From: Corythucha ciliata
Taxonomy: Eukaryota > Arthropoda > Insecta > Hemiptera > Tingidae
NCBI GenBank assembly: GCA_038030265.1
Contig: CM075943.1
Span: forward strand, 9,858,001-9,922,000
Direction: 5' to 3'
Length of the DNA: 64,000 bases
Shown here: positions 1-10,504 of the stretch, piece after piece
Numbering within the stretch: position 1 is the stretch's first letter
Layout: the number at the start of each line of letters is the position of its first letter
Translations under genes and position numbers: made by a program
The notes under the pieces: generated by a model
What the model saw: only the letters and a program-made list of their open reading frames with translations
Databases searched by the model: none
Told to the model about the DNA's origin: nothing

Positions 1-71
1 GAAAACGGCTGGCAAGTGTTAAAATTGGTTCTTGGCAAACAATAAACCATAAATGATTCGTGCTTAAAAAG

Positions 72-1118
72 ATGGCGGACACCGAACTTGGTTCAATTTG
101 TGCTTGTTGTTTTAATAACGTTTTACCGAATAATAAGTATATTGTTTGCGACGGTACATGTTCAAAGAAATTTCATGCAGCTTGTGCAGGCTTCGCAGAG
201 GATGAGTTTTCGGCTCTTCGGTCTCTTCGCCCCAGGATCAAATGGTTTTGTGAACCATGTGGTGTGAAAGCACAGGGTTTCTGGCTGGGGGAGGAGAGGT
301 GTACCTCAGCCTCAATTCTCAACGTCGTAGCAGAGGAGTTGCGGGCAGTGAGTGAAATTAACTTGGAGCTAAAGAATCAGCTAGCTGATTTAAGAAATGA
401 AAATAATGGAATAAAAACAGTCTTATCCTCAATTCTCAATAAACTTGGCCTACCTGTATTGGGTTGCGGAACTGAACAAAATTCGACTCAGGAAGGGAAT
501 TTTGTTTCCACTTCCCCTGCTTCAGTTGATGGTAACGACCCTGATGCTCCTCGGCATTGCAATAATTCTGACGACGGGTTTTCACTCGTAAAACGGAGAC
601 GTGGGCACGGAAGTGACTCCAAAGTTCATTCGACTCGTGAGTTGACAAGTTTACAATTGAAGAATGTAAACAAAGCTAGCAGTATCAATGCAACGGCGTT
701 TAGTCCCGATGTGGTCATGCCCACGCCACCTCCCGGTTCGATGCTGACTCAAAAAAATGAGAAGAAAAATAATTTTCTCAAAGGCCGAACGCCTGCGGTC
801 ACGGGGAAAAAAGCAAACCTTAGAAAACTTGTAGCTCCTGTAAAAAAAGCGATTTTCCTTTCCAGATTTGCCCCTGATGTAACTTCCGACGACATACTGA
901 ATCTCGTCAAGGATTCTTTTCCAGACATCAAACTCGACTGCGTTAAGCTGCCAACGCGTCATGCTTGGTACTCGTCATTTCGTTTAATTACGGACGTTTC
1001 ATCGTACGATTCTCTGATGGATCCTAATTACTGGCCAGAGGGTTGCCTAATTGCTCCCTCGCGTATTCCTCGACCACCGACACGTCATGAATCTGACTCA
1101 GCTCCGCGGAATGATTGA
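72..1118 (+). CDS. LINE A ORF1 protein: PHD-like finger, coiled coil, RRM-like end
   Basis: The protein has 348 aa. I take ATG 72 as the start, since it follows an A-rich leader; an in-frame GTG at 60 is less likely. Residues about 10-60 hold a Cys4-His-Cys3 arrangement (CACC, CDG-TC, FHAAC, FCEPC) typical of a PHD-like zinc finger. Residues about 85-125 are a leucine-rich coiled coil, which usually drives ORF1p oligomers. A basic stretch follows, and residues about 260-330 (start LSRFAPDVTSDDI) look like the RRM-type segment of CR1-group ORF1 proteins. In this family ORF1p packages element RNA; that role is inferred here. The reading frame is intact and ends at TGA 1116-1118, in frame with ORF2. 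Confidence 0.85.
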   Translation: MADTELGSICACCFNNVLPNNKYIVCDGTCSKKFHAACAGFAEDEFSALRSLRPRIKWFCEPCGVKAQGFWLGEERCTSASILNVVAEELRAVSEINLELKNQLADLRNENNGIKTVLSSILNKLGLPVLGCGTEQNSTQEGNFVSTSPASVDGNDPDAPRHCNNSDDGFSLVKRRRGHGSDSKVHSTRELTSLQLKNVNKASSINATAFSPDVVMPTPPPGSMLTQKNEKKNNFLKGRTPAVTGKKANLRKLVAPVKKAIFLSRFAPDVTSDDILNLVKDSFPDIKLDCVKLPTRHAWYSSFRLITDVSSYDSLMDPNYWPEGCLIAPSRIPRPPTRHESDSAPRND

Positions 1119-1122
1119 CTAG
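1116..1122 (+). promoter_or_regulatory. Candidate stop-codon readthrough site, UGA CUA G
   Basis: The ORF1 stop is TGA followed directly by CTAG. ORF2 is in the same frame, with no other stop and no ATG until past the N-terminal half of the endonuclease domain. UGA-CUA-G is the established efficient readthrough context known from alphaviruses and some animal mRNAs. A fused ORF1-ORF2 product by readthrough is inferred. Confidence 0.6.
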
Positions 1123-3916
1123 GCACAACAAACGATCAATTTAACTTTTCCGTTTTTCACTCTAATATCCAGGGTCTCCCCAGCAAGCTCTTAGAACTGG
1201 AATCTTTTCTTTTAACTCGTCCCGACATCAGTATAATTTGTCTCACCGAACACTGGCTGACTAGTACCGCTATTGGATGTCATGTACCGAATTCCTTCTT
1301 TCTGGGATCCTCCTTCTGTAGGGGAGTGGGGCGTCACGGAGGATCTTCGGTATTCATTAGAAGTGGTCTGGGCTCGAGCGAGATCGCCAGTCTGGTTTCT
1401 CTCTCGCTTGAGGCCGTGATCGAGATTTCCGCTACTCGAATTCTACTCCCGGACATCGTTGTGTGCTCGATTTATAGGCCTGCGGGTGGTCCGCTCCACG
1501 GATTCTTCCGCACTTTTCAGGAATTTCTTGATAGACTGGGCCGTATGAACTCCCCAGCGTTGCTTGCTGGAGATTTTAATATCGACATACTCAGTGGGGA
1601 ATCGGATGCCAACTATTTTCTGAACTTGCTATCATCCTATGACTTTCAGCCCTCTATATACCAGTGCACCAGAATTCACGGTAATGGTAGGGAGTCCGCC
1701 CTCGATAACATATTCACAAATATCCATCATTCCTGGTTCAGCTCCAGCATAATCGATTGGCAGTTCTCTGACCATAAAGCGCACGACGTAACGTTGCGTC
1801 TTCAAGCTCCTGTAGTTAAAAATGGTAAGTCTGCCCCAAAACGTCATTTTGGAGCTAACCGACTGCTTAGTCTCACCTCTTGGCTAGTTCAGCCTGGCCT
1901 TTGGCTTCGGATTTACGAGATTAAAGACTCCTTTCGAAAGTGGGAACTCTTCCTACACCTTCTTGTGAGAGGATTGGACGCCTGCTGCCCCTGGATAGTG
2001 TCTGATGACCGACGAAGGATGAAGGATTCTTGGTTCACATCTGAGTTGGAAACGAAACGCGATATCTATTTGGATCTGCTTCGGAGTTATAGGTGTACCT
2101 CCGATCCTCAGCACCGCTTGAATTTTCGTAGTGCTTTCGTCGCTGCTAGGAAAGAGTATCGCACAGCTTTGTCCGCCGCTAGACGGGCGCATAACGACGA
2201 ACGAATTACGTCGTCCGTGAACAGGTCTCGTGAATCGTGGAGAATTGTTCATAGGGAACTGAATAGCAAGCCCTTGAAGAAACCCATGCCAGGTTCGAAT
2301 CTAACGGCCTCGGATTTCAACGTACATTTCCGTGACAGTGCCTCGAGGATGGTTGACTCTTTGCCTCACCCTGAGACTTCCTTTATGGTTTATCTGGATC
2401 AAGTTTCGGCGCTCCCTCCTTCTCTTGCCTTGGAACTTACCACTGTCGAGGAGGTATACGCTTCTATAGGTCGCATGAAGTCGTCTGCTTCGCAGGACTT
2501 CTTGGGCATGTCATCCTGCTGTCTCAAAGCTATTGCGTCGACTGTGTGTGAGCCTCTTGCCCACTTGATCAATACATGCTTTGTGGCTGGGGTGTTCCCT
2601 AATTCTCTCAAAGTCTCCAAGGTAATACCTTTGCCCAAATCGTCTGCGACATCCTTCGATGGCTACAGACCCATCTCAATAATTCCTGTATTGGCCAAAG
2701 TCATCGAAGACATTATCCTTTCGAGGATAGTCTTCTTCCTCGAGCAGCACAAGGTTATCTCGGACAATCAGTTTGGCTTTCGCAAGGGACGCTCCACTAC
2801 TGCTGGGGCCATAAAGCTTGTTGATGACTGTCTCGAGCATCTCGAGTCCAGGCAACGGGTGTCCGTTCGCCTGTTTGACCTATCTAAAGCGTTCGATTCG
2901 GTGAATGTGGAAATTCTCCTGGCTAAACTGCAGCATTATGAGTTTTGTCCTCTCTTTGTCGGGTTTCTTGAGTCTTACCTTAACGGCTGGAGTCAGTATT
3001 GCGAATTTGGCAGTGAGGTATCTGATCTTCTGGTGTGCAGAAATCTCGGGGTCAGACAGGGATCCCGGTTGGGTCCGGTGTTGTTTTTGTTATTCATTAA
3101 TGATTTGCCTCGCGCTTTAACTAAAGGCAACGTCAACACTATCCTGTTTGCTGATGATGTTACCGTGATGGTGACGATGAGGGATGCAGACGTTTGCTTA
3201 AACAATGCTCTTCCGAAATCGGTGACTGGAGCGTGGCCAATCGTCTGCATCTAAACGCAGCTAAAACTCAGGACCTGACACTCAATCTGACCTCCTCGTC
3301 GACCAGTGCTTCCGAAGTAAAATTCCTCGGGTTTTACATGGATAATCGACTCTCCTGGACCAGCCACATCACGCACCTGTGTAAGGTCCTATCGCGCAGT
3401 CTCTTCGCGATGCGGCGCCTTGTGGGCCTCGTCTCGGCTCCTGTTCTGCGGATGGTGTACTACTCCTTTTTTGCGAGTCGTCTGTCATACGGCATTCTCC
3501 TGTGGGGAAATTCGACCAGCGTGACGCGCGTCTTCAAATTACAGAAAGCGGCGATACGAATAATGTGTGGTGTTCACTCCCGCACTTCTTGCAGGCCGCT
3601 TTTTTCAGAGCTTGCGATACTCACTCTTCCGGCGCTTTATGTCCTTGAAATGGTATCGTACGTGAAGCTTCATGCGGAATTTTTAGCGCCTGAGCACGCC
3701 TATTCAACGCGAAACAGAGAGCGTCTAGTGGCTCGCAGGTGTCGCCTCGCGGTGACTCAGCGAACATGCATCTCGTCGGTGGGGGTCAGGCTGTACAACG
3801 CGTTGCCGGGCCGCCTAAAAAATCTCAAAGGCGGGGATTTCAAGAGAGGTGTTCGGGAGCTGTTGCTTCGTCGATGCATATACAGCGTCGAAGAATTCTT
3901 CTCCAGCTGTGATTAG
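1119..3916 (+). pseudogene. LINE A ORF2: APE-type endonuclease plus reverse transcriptase, one frameshift
   Basis: The endonuclease runs from about 1140. Its conserved residues are visible: SNIQGL, LTEHWL with the catalytic Glu, SIYRPAGG, GDFNID and SDH. Reverse transcriptase follows, with YRPISIIPVLAKVIE, QFGFRKGRSTT, the DLSKAFD box, GVRQGSRLGP and the FADD active site at about 3149-3160. The frame then breaks: the sequence after about 3205-3215 (SEIGDWSVANRLHLN onward) continues one frame back, consistent with loss of one base, possibly a T, near 3208-3214. The C-terminal thumb-like part (SRLSYGILLWG) ends at 3916. There is no ATG ahead of the endonuclease domain, which is why readthrough from ORF1 is considered. 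With the frameshift this copy is probably inactive. Confidence 0.85.
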
Positions 3917-4021
3917 CACCTGTGATTTTGTTGTCACTTTGTAAACATTTGTTGTTTTTTTTCAATTTGTAATAACTTTGACGTGGCCTTACATTTTAAT
4001 TTTGTGTTTGCATTTAATAAA

Positions 4022-4040
4022 AATGAATGAATGAATGAAT
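4022..4040 (+). repeat. (AATG)n 3' tail of LINE A
   Basis: Four to five AATG units close the LINE, as is usual for CR1/L2-like 3' ends. The ATG triplets create an accidental start for the reading frame downstream. Confidence 0.8.
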
Positions 4041-7000
4041 AACTACGACGCATTTGTTGAAACCAAAGGTGGAAAAGACACGCTTCATGAAACTACCGGC
4101 ATTGCATATCAGACAATATCAAACTCAAGAATGTCAGCCCCGGCACCACTGAATTTGCAATCTTCATCGGATGAAGGATCAAAGAAACGTAGGCGTCGTG
4201 TCTTCGATGAAGAAGACAGGGCCGTCGAGCCATATCCCAAAAAACCAAAATATTCAGGTGTACTACTAGAAACGTCATTTTTACCCAGAGAAGCACCTAG
4301 CTTAAACTTTTCAGAAATGAGAGATTTCGCATGGATTCTTTCTATTAATATGAATTTCTCTTCAACTCCTATGTGGAATGGCTTCAACGAAACACCCCAG
4401 CAAGAGGTCGTGTACCTCCAACAAATCAACGCCTTGCCTACTTCCCACGCTGTAGTTTACGAAACTTTGACCAGAGCTCAGGAAATAGCAAGAGAGTGTT
4501 CCCAAAAGTTTATTTCCGTAACTTATGATTTAGCCATGGCGAAAATGGCATTGCAAATACAAAATGTCGAACACCCTAGATTCAACAATATTTTTATAAT
4601 GCTCGGTCCGTTCCATATTAATATGGCTTACTTCCATGCTGTTGGAAAATTCATTGAGGGTTCTGGTCTGCCATACATTCTCGTTGAGACAGGTGTAATA
4701 GCTAAAGGTTCTCTCAACGGCTTACTTTCGGGAAAACATTTCAACCGTTGTAAGAGGCAGCATATGTTATTATTTGCAGCTCTTTCCCTGCTTCACTACG
4801 ATGCTTTTGAAAACAGCACTTACTTCCCTCACGATGTCTCGGGTGATGAAATCCGAGAGGATCTTTCAAGAATTTCCTCCAAGTATGCCTATAATGAGTG
4901 CACTGTTTCTGAAGATTTCAAAAAGCTATTTCAAGCTTATTCCAATTTTGAAAAAAAAAGTCTTGAAGGAGAACACGGAAAAACTTTTCAATATTACGTC
5001 ATGTACATGAAAATGATCGAAAACTTTCTCATCTTCAGACATGCTGTGAAAAGTGGTGATTTTGATCTCTATACGTACGTATTACCCCTCTACATCGACA
5101 TTTTCTTTACCTTTAACCAGCCAAATTACTCCCGTTGGCTAACTCGCCATTACGATGACATATGTAAACTGGAAAACATCAACCAAGATTTGATAAGTCA
5201 GTTCAGAATGGGCTTATTCTCGGTTAGAAGAACTTCAGCTTCATTTTCGAGAACCCCAGTCGACATGTGTTTGGAGCAGACTGTTAATAAAGATGCTGCA
5301 AGCCAACTCAAAGGAATAACTCACATGACGAATAATTTTTCTGCCCGGAAAAGATGGGCAGTCGGACATACAGCTAGAACAGAAATAATAACGTCGCTAC
5401 TCGATCAACTAAACCTCAACGAAACTGACGATACTCCCCAAGTTGAAACAAGTCGGAGAAGAATGGATAACGACCAAAAAGACGTTATAAAAATAGTCGA
5501 AGGCATAAAAAATTGTCTCAACCCATTTGACAGCTCGATTGAAAGAACTTATTTATTTAACATATCCAACAGCAAGCCTGCAAGTCAAAATACCGCAGAA
5601 TTTTTGCTTAATGTTTTCAACATCGGGAAAGAAAAAAGAACACTATTCGTGAAAGAGTGTTCAATGGATCCTCTGCGTTTCGAAAGGCCAATTTCACGTA
5701 CGACAGTTCACACATTTGCATCTGATGCCGTAAGCAAGACATTGAAATCAGCAAAAGGCAAATTAGCCGAAATCAAGATGGAAAGAAATCTTTTTGGCAC
5801 GTTGCTTTCGCTATCCCTCAAACACGAAATTGACATGGGAAAAGTACTTACCTACCCTCTCACACCTCTCCCGTCATCATTATGCAACATTGATGGTTCA
5901 ATCCATAAAACTTGCAAAGCTGTTCTTCAGAATTATCTGTTGAAGGACTCAAACGATACACCACCGCCAGCATTTGATTGTGAAATCATAGATGGCTTTT
6001 ACATATTACACCTTCTGGGAGGAAATGCTCGGACGTACGATCGGTTTGCCGATAATTTGTTCTTCAAAATAATGGCGTCATCTTAAAAAAAAAATTCACC
6101 TAGTTTTTGACTCTATACGGTCGCCATCTATAAAGGATATCGAAAGAGACTTCAGAGCCGGAAGCGAAGACAGGAACACCCCTTTTTCAATAATAGGTGA
6201 CCGGCAAGCTATGCCCACCAATTTCATGAATGCTCTCAGAAATGACAATTTTAAAACTTCAATTGTAGCCTTTTTAAAGAATTATTGGGAAAAAACGCTG
6301 ACACCAGTTCATCTTGGAGAAAAGCAACTGCTTCTTTCCGTGGAATTTAAGTCTTCCAATACTGTTGTTGAATGCTCCAATGTCGAGGAACTGAGGAATA
6401 ACCATGAAGAATCGGATACTCGAATGATTCTACACGCTGCATGGGAAGCTAAGCGAGGGACAAAACTCATCAAAATTAAATCGAATGACACTGATGTTTT
6501 GATAATCTCTTTGTTTAATGTAAAGCATATTTCTAATTATTGTGAGCTATGGATGGAAACAGGAGTAGCCTCAAACTTGCGGATAATCAACATCAACCAC
6601 TTACGGGACAAATTGGGTTCGCAACTTTGCGATGCACTTCCTGCATTTCACTGCTTCACAGGTTCCGACTTCACGTCAGCTTTTTTCGGCAAGGGGAAGA
6701 TAAAACCTTTGAACCTTCTCAAAAATAATTCGGAATACGTCCAGGTGTTCACCACAATGGGATCAAAAAACTTATTGAGCTCTAGTGAGACGGAAGTGGT
6801 TGAAAAGTTCGTTTCCTCGCTGTACGGGTTTTCAAAAACACTTTTGAAAGAAAAGTTGCTATGGGCAGATTTAATGTTCGCAAAGGCATCGACATGTATT
6901 CTTATCCGCCATGCCGAGCAACTCTTGACGAAAAAATAAAACGGACTATTTACGTCTCCCACATATGGTGCGGAGCCACTGAACAAAGAATTACGATAAA

Positions 7001-7223
7001 GAACGTGGAAGAATACGGCTTCACTTTTGACAACGGAAAAATAATGCCTAAATGGTTCTCTGGAGCGCCTATGCCAGAGGATCTGATCGATATAATTTCG
7101 GATGATGACTCTCACCGCATCACTAAAAATTCTGAACAAGAAGAGGCCGATTCCACCCAAGACAGCGGAGAGGACGACGAAGAATATGACGGTGACGAAG
7201 ATGGCAACACTCATTGGGATTGA
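4038..7223 (+). pseudogene. Multicopy invertebrate protein family with FEN/PIN-like nuclease signature, frameshifted
   Basis: I recognise this as a repeated, uncharacterised invertebrate protein type, not a named gene. The N-terminal part (TLHETTGIAYQ, then LGPFHINMAYFHAVGKF and LSGKHFNRC) reads to a stop at 6086. After a one-base frame change near the A10 run (about 6072-6085), the frame continues as LVFDSIRSPSIKDIER to 6939. A second frame change near 6870-6900 leads to PPCRATLDEKIKR and WFSGAPMPEDLIDIIS, ending 7223. The middle holds HEESDTRMILHA (about 6401-6436), SNDTDVLI (about 6481-6504) and CFTGSDFTSAFFGKGK (about 6651-6698). The order and spacing resemble the EAD, DxD and GSDY-GIG-type motifs of FEN1/XPG-like PIN nucleases; that link is inference. 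The 5' part is missing, replaced by LINE A. A Cys-rich C-terminus I expect in relatives is not seen. The tail is very acidic. Confidence 0.7.
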
Positions 7224-7487
7224 ACGCGGGTCAACTCCTGGTAACTAAACTTTGTTATTGTTGTACTACTATTAATATCCGCACCCTCATGATAATTACA
7301 TTGTTTTTTCATTGCAGATATCCTGGTTGTCCATAGATTCCGACAAGTGGTGAAATGACGAGTTAACGTTTATTTTTATTTTAAAAAAAATTATTATTAA
7401 AGTCAAAGCATTTTTCAGAAAAATTACCTACTTTATACACATTTTCCTACTAATTGCTAAATAACACTGAAAAAATAGATAATACTA
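7224..7487 (+). other. 3' flank of the FEN-like repeat with a possible intron
   Basis: A splice-like pair (GTAACT near 7240 and TTTTTTCATTGCAG ending about 7318) suggests a 3' UTR intron or an exon of the disrupted gene. The rest is AT-rich with no ORF I can support. Confidence 0.3.
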
Positions 7488-8025
7488 CCAAGTTGCAATC
7501 GGGCACCTTACGAGTTCATTAAATTAATAAATTAAATCAATCACTTATAACGTTATATCTTTGATGCACTCGGGTGAGCAAAACTATTCATCCCATGCTA
7601 GTAAGACAGAACACGAGATTTTAGCTCTTAATCAACCACCACATTAATGATAGTGGTTGTGCATATAAACGGTTAATTAACGAGTTCAAGTAATAATTAC
7701 GCCATGTTCGCCGCGTCTTGCAGCTCGCAGACGATTTTTTCCTGTGTTTGTGACGTAAAACCCCAAATTTTAAGCCAAGTTGCAATCGTGCACCTTGTGG
7801 GTGAATTTTGGTCGTAATATTAATTACTTCAATTAATTATTTCGGCATGTTCGCCGCGTCTTGCAGCTCGCAGACGATTTTTCCTGTGATTGTGACGTAA
7901 AACCCTAAATTTTAAGCCAAGTTGCAGTCGTGCACCTTATGGGTGAATTTTGGTCGTATATTTAATTACTTTGATTAATTATTACGTCATGTTCGACGAG
8001 TATTAAAAATCGCAGACGCGCAGTT
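7488..8025 (+). repeat. Tandem repeat, about 143-bp period
   Basis: Copies start at CATGTTCG 7703, 7846 and 7988 (spacing 143 and 142). Each holds GCCGCGTCTTGCAGCTCGCA, TGTGACGTAAAACC and CCAAGTTGCA blocks. A degenerate partial unit begins near 7490 and the last unit decays by 8025. No coding capacity is seen. Confidence 0.85.
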
Positions 8026-8230
8026 TCATGTTCAGGGGGTTAAAATCTATCGATTAAGAGCATTGAGAAAGAGTTCCTCTTATGGGTGAGAAAATCGACC
8101 CCGGGATCCCGTACTAGAAGAATTGGCTAACTGGCTAAGTGATGATGAAGAAAGTGGAAGAAAGAGCCGAGTGGTGACTGGGGAAGTTGGAGGAAGTGGT
8201 GTTGGGGGGAGGGGAGCAAAAGCTCCCACC

Positions 8231-8420
8231 CAGTGGCGCACGAACCCAAGGCGGTGGCGAGGGGGCGGACCGCCTAGGGGGGCCCCCTGAAGAGCTTAAA
8301 AACACCTTAAATGTGGAAAAATGGGGATACGGGATTCATGGATGTTCATGGATGGGACTTTTATAGGACCCGCGTAGTTTTATAAGGACGTTTATAAAGA
8401 ATTTTATAGGAAAACGGTGC
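8231..8420 (+). repeat. GC-rich left end of a minisatellite-bearing unit (type 1)
   Basis: The sequence opens CAGTGGCGCACGAACCC and contains GGGGGCGGACCGCC. Related GC-rich blocks head the arrays at 17341 and 24461. It was interrupted by the Jockey element and resumes at 13091, where the type 1 minisatellite follows. CAGTGGCG termini are hAT-like; no matching right end or TSD was found. Confidence 0.45.
8409..8420 (+). repeat. Target-site duplication of the Jockey element, left copy
   Basis: GGAAAACGGTGC, repeated exactly at 13079-13090 directly after the poly-A tail. Confidence 0.9.
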
Positions 8421-8583
8421 CGTCGAGTGAACATCTAGGTCTTATTGTGTCCAATCGTTCATTGTATTGCCTTATCGCTTAATTCGTTGTCTCATTATCG
8501 GCTTTTCGCTCTCTGTCGGGGATCGTTCTACGGAGAAGTGAGTATTTAGCCAAACTTTGTACCACAACAAGTTTAGAGAAGTA

Positions 8584-8877
8584 ATGGTGGGTAACGAACC
8601 GCCTGCCGTCAAACGATTAAGAGTAGCCGGTGTAAACAATGACTCGCCTTTCATATCTCAGAATCGTTTCGCTATCCTTGAAACAATGGACTCTTCAGAT
8701 CAAAACTCTACGTCCGCACCACAAACACGTCCCAACAAACCACCTCCTATCTTTATCAACAACTTGGGGAATATAAATGCGCTTATTCAACAGCTCAAAT
8801 CAATTTGCAAAGCACCCTTCAAACACATCACCGTGGAAGGAAAATTAAAATTAACATTCGATGAAATTGAGAAAAGT
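8584..8877 (+). pseudogene. Jockey ORF1 (gag-like), truncated
   Basis: The frame opens MVGNEPPAVKRLRV and reaches the conserved Jockey ORF1 segment PPPIFINNLGNINALIQQL, followed by FKHITVEGKLKL. In Jockey elements this block starts the nucleic-acid-binding half, normally followed by CCHC knuckles; these are absent because another retroelement is joined in at 8877. I chose ATG 8584 since the frame upstream has no ATG. The 5' UTR is about 160 bp. Confidence 0.7.
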
Positions 8878-10485
8878 TTTTTTTTTTATTTTTTTAAATA
8901 TAATAATTGCAATTTATTTGACAAAACAGTGAATTTTACAAACTAATAACAAAAATACACTAATTTATAACAAAAATTGCATGGGTTCTTCATCGAAATG
9001 CACGACCTTCAACTTTCACATTCCCAGCTGAGCAGCTGCACCATCGCCAAAGCCGAGCTCTGCAGATCTCCATTTCTTCCGTGTGCCTCTCAGACACATG
9101 CTCGATGCCCGGAGAATTGCCAGCGAGATCCTAGCCCGCATCCAACCTCTTACCGCTGACTGAGGGCGATGCCACTTATCTGCCAGCCGTTCTCCTAATA
9201 CCTTGATGAAGACACTCATCTGGGGGGCGAACATTCCATCTGCGGAGCATACAAGTGGCGTGAATGTTGCATGTCGATCTTCAGCCACACTGTTGTATTT
9301 CCTCATTTTTTCCTGCTCAGCGCTGGACAAAACCGCCGAGACAGATCGGGAGCCGTAAGAGGGGGCGTCAGTGTCTACGACACGGACGTCAAACAACGCC
9401 TCCCTCTGTGGCTCCCAGAACCCCCGGCACGCTAAATCTCCACGCAGTGCTGAAATTGAATTTGAAGCCTCTCTTATGATAGGCTCCTTCACGCAGTTGC
9501 CCCATGCTGTTGCCATCAGTTCACCCAGTACATCTCGGTCCTCATTGTGGCGTCTTGTGACCAGGCCTCCTGTTCTGCAGTCTAACGCGTGTTCCAGTGT
9601 GAACTGACTATTGCCACAGCCATCACACGTTTTAGGCATCTTGAATGGCTCCCTTTTGTATCTGATGGCGATTGCGTCTTTGAACTCGTATGGTGACAGA
9701 TCGAAATCATGCTTTTGTAAAGGCACGACCGAGAGCCAACTGAAGCATTACTCTGTGTTTTGGCCTTTATCAATCTCTCAATGGCTCTCCTTCGGCCTGG
9801 GGAGAACAGTGCCAGTGTATGCTCCAATAGAGCGTCCTCCAACTCATCCCTTTTCTGTCTTGCTTCTTTCTTTGCGGCGATTGACTTTGAGAAATGTTCA
9901 GCTGCATTTAACTCCCCACCTGATCTGATGGCTCTTGTCAGTTCCACACTGCATGCCTTCGACGTTTCATACGACAATTTGGCCATTCTGACAGGGTCAC
10001 CTATCGCCAACCCCCCTTTGCAGACTGGCAACGAGAACAAGTCATTTTCTTCTGTTGAAATCGAGGTTGATTCGCCAACAATCTTGGGAACAAATTCGGC
10101 CTGAATACATTGGCGCAATGGTTCATAGGCCTGATCGGCGCTGTCCAAAACTCTTTGTACAAATGTCCACCGGTTCTGAAGAGGCTTGGTGAAGGCTGCG
10201 TAGGCCGACTGTGGCTGAGATTCTCCGACAGCTGCCAATTTTCTCACTGAGCTCGTCCAACTGTCAATTTTTCGCTCGAGATAGAGTTGCTTCCCTTCCT
10301 CTGTACCAATATACCCTCCAAGAAACCGCTGGCCTGTGACTATCTTGATTCCAGTATCTCTAAAAATCCCGTCGACTTCGCTTTTATCATCCGGGTGTAC
10401 CAGTAAGCACGACTTACTACCTTGTGGGAAGTACCCGAAGTGCGGACCCACCTCATTCAGTCTGGCCCACCAAGTTCTCAGGTTC
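8878..10485 (-). mobile_element. 5'-truncated LINE fragment inserted in reverse into the Jockey element
   Basis: The T run at about 8878-8890 reads as a poly-A 3' end on the - strand. The coding part (C-terminal RT region) extends up to the junction at about 10485, where Jockey sequence resumes. This is what 5' truncation during target-primed insertion leaves. No TSD could be matched, and Jockey sequence is missing across the junction, so a deletion or a recombination event is also possible. Confidence 0.65.
9016..10485 (-). pseudogene. LINE reverse-transcriptase C-terminal region (two frames)
   Basis: Reading down the - strand: LRTWWARLNEVGPHFGYFP, then LVHPDDK, FLGGYIGTEEG and SQPQSAYAAFTKPLQNRW, a block I know from RT proteins of many invertebrate repeats. 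After a frame change near 9700 it continues as FDLSPYEFKDAIAIRYKREP, then CDGCGNSQFTLEHALDC and GGLVTRRHNEDRD, a Cys/His cluster and an RHN-RD motif of the same family. It then ends at 9016. The palm motifs with the catalytic aspartates are absent because of 5' truncation. The LINE clade is uncertain. Confidence 0.7.
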
Positions 10486-10504
10486 TGTAGGCCCGGCCGC
10501 CTTG

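Larger units (their letters stand above)
1..4040 (+). mobile_element. Non-LTR retrotransposon (LINE A), CR1/Jockey superfamily
   Basis: The element carries ORF1 (72-1118), ORF2 with endonuclease and reverse transcriptase (1119-3916), a 3' UTR of about 100 bp, and a short AATG-repeat tail at 4022-4040. It has no LTRs. A PHD-like finger in ORF1, an APE-type endonuclease, RT motifs in order and a tetranucleotide tail fit the CR1/L2/Jockey superfamily; the clade is not certain. The window opens about 70 bp before ORF1, so the 5' end and a TSD cannot be checked. The tail runs straight into the middle of another coding repeat (4038 onward), so the LINE appears to have inserted into it. One frameshift lies in the RT region near 3205-3215. 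Confidence 0.9.

Noticed and set aside
3190..3215. Programmed -1 frameshift at C-TTA-AAC in LINE A ORF2
   Set aside because: The heptamer does not meet the slippery rule at its first position. The break lies in the conserved RT, and the protein alignment is better explained by loss of one base a few codons later.
4035..4040. ATG at 4035 as the true start of the FEN-like gene
   Set aside because: It lies in the LINE tail. The conserved family region is already under way at the junction, so the real start is missing.
8472..8654. Short - strand ORF at the Jockey 5' end
   Set aside because: Overlaps the 5' UTR and ORF1 of the Jockey element with no recognisable product.
9264..10104. Plus-strand ORFs opposite the reversed LINE fragment
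   Set aside because: They are antisense to clear RT-family coding sequence on the - strand.
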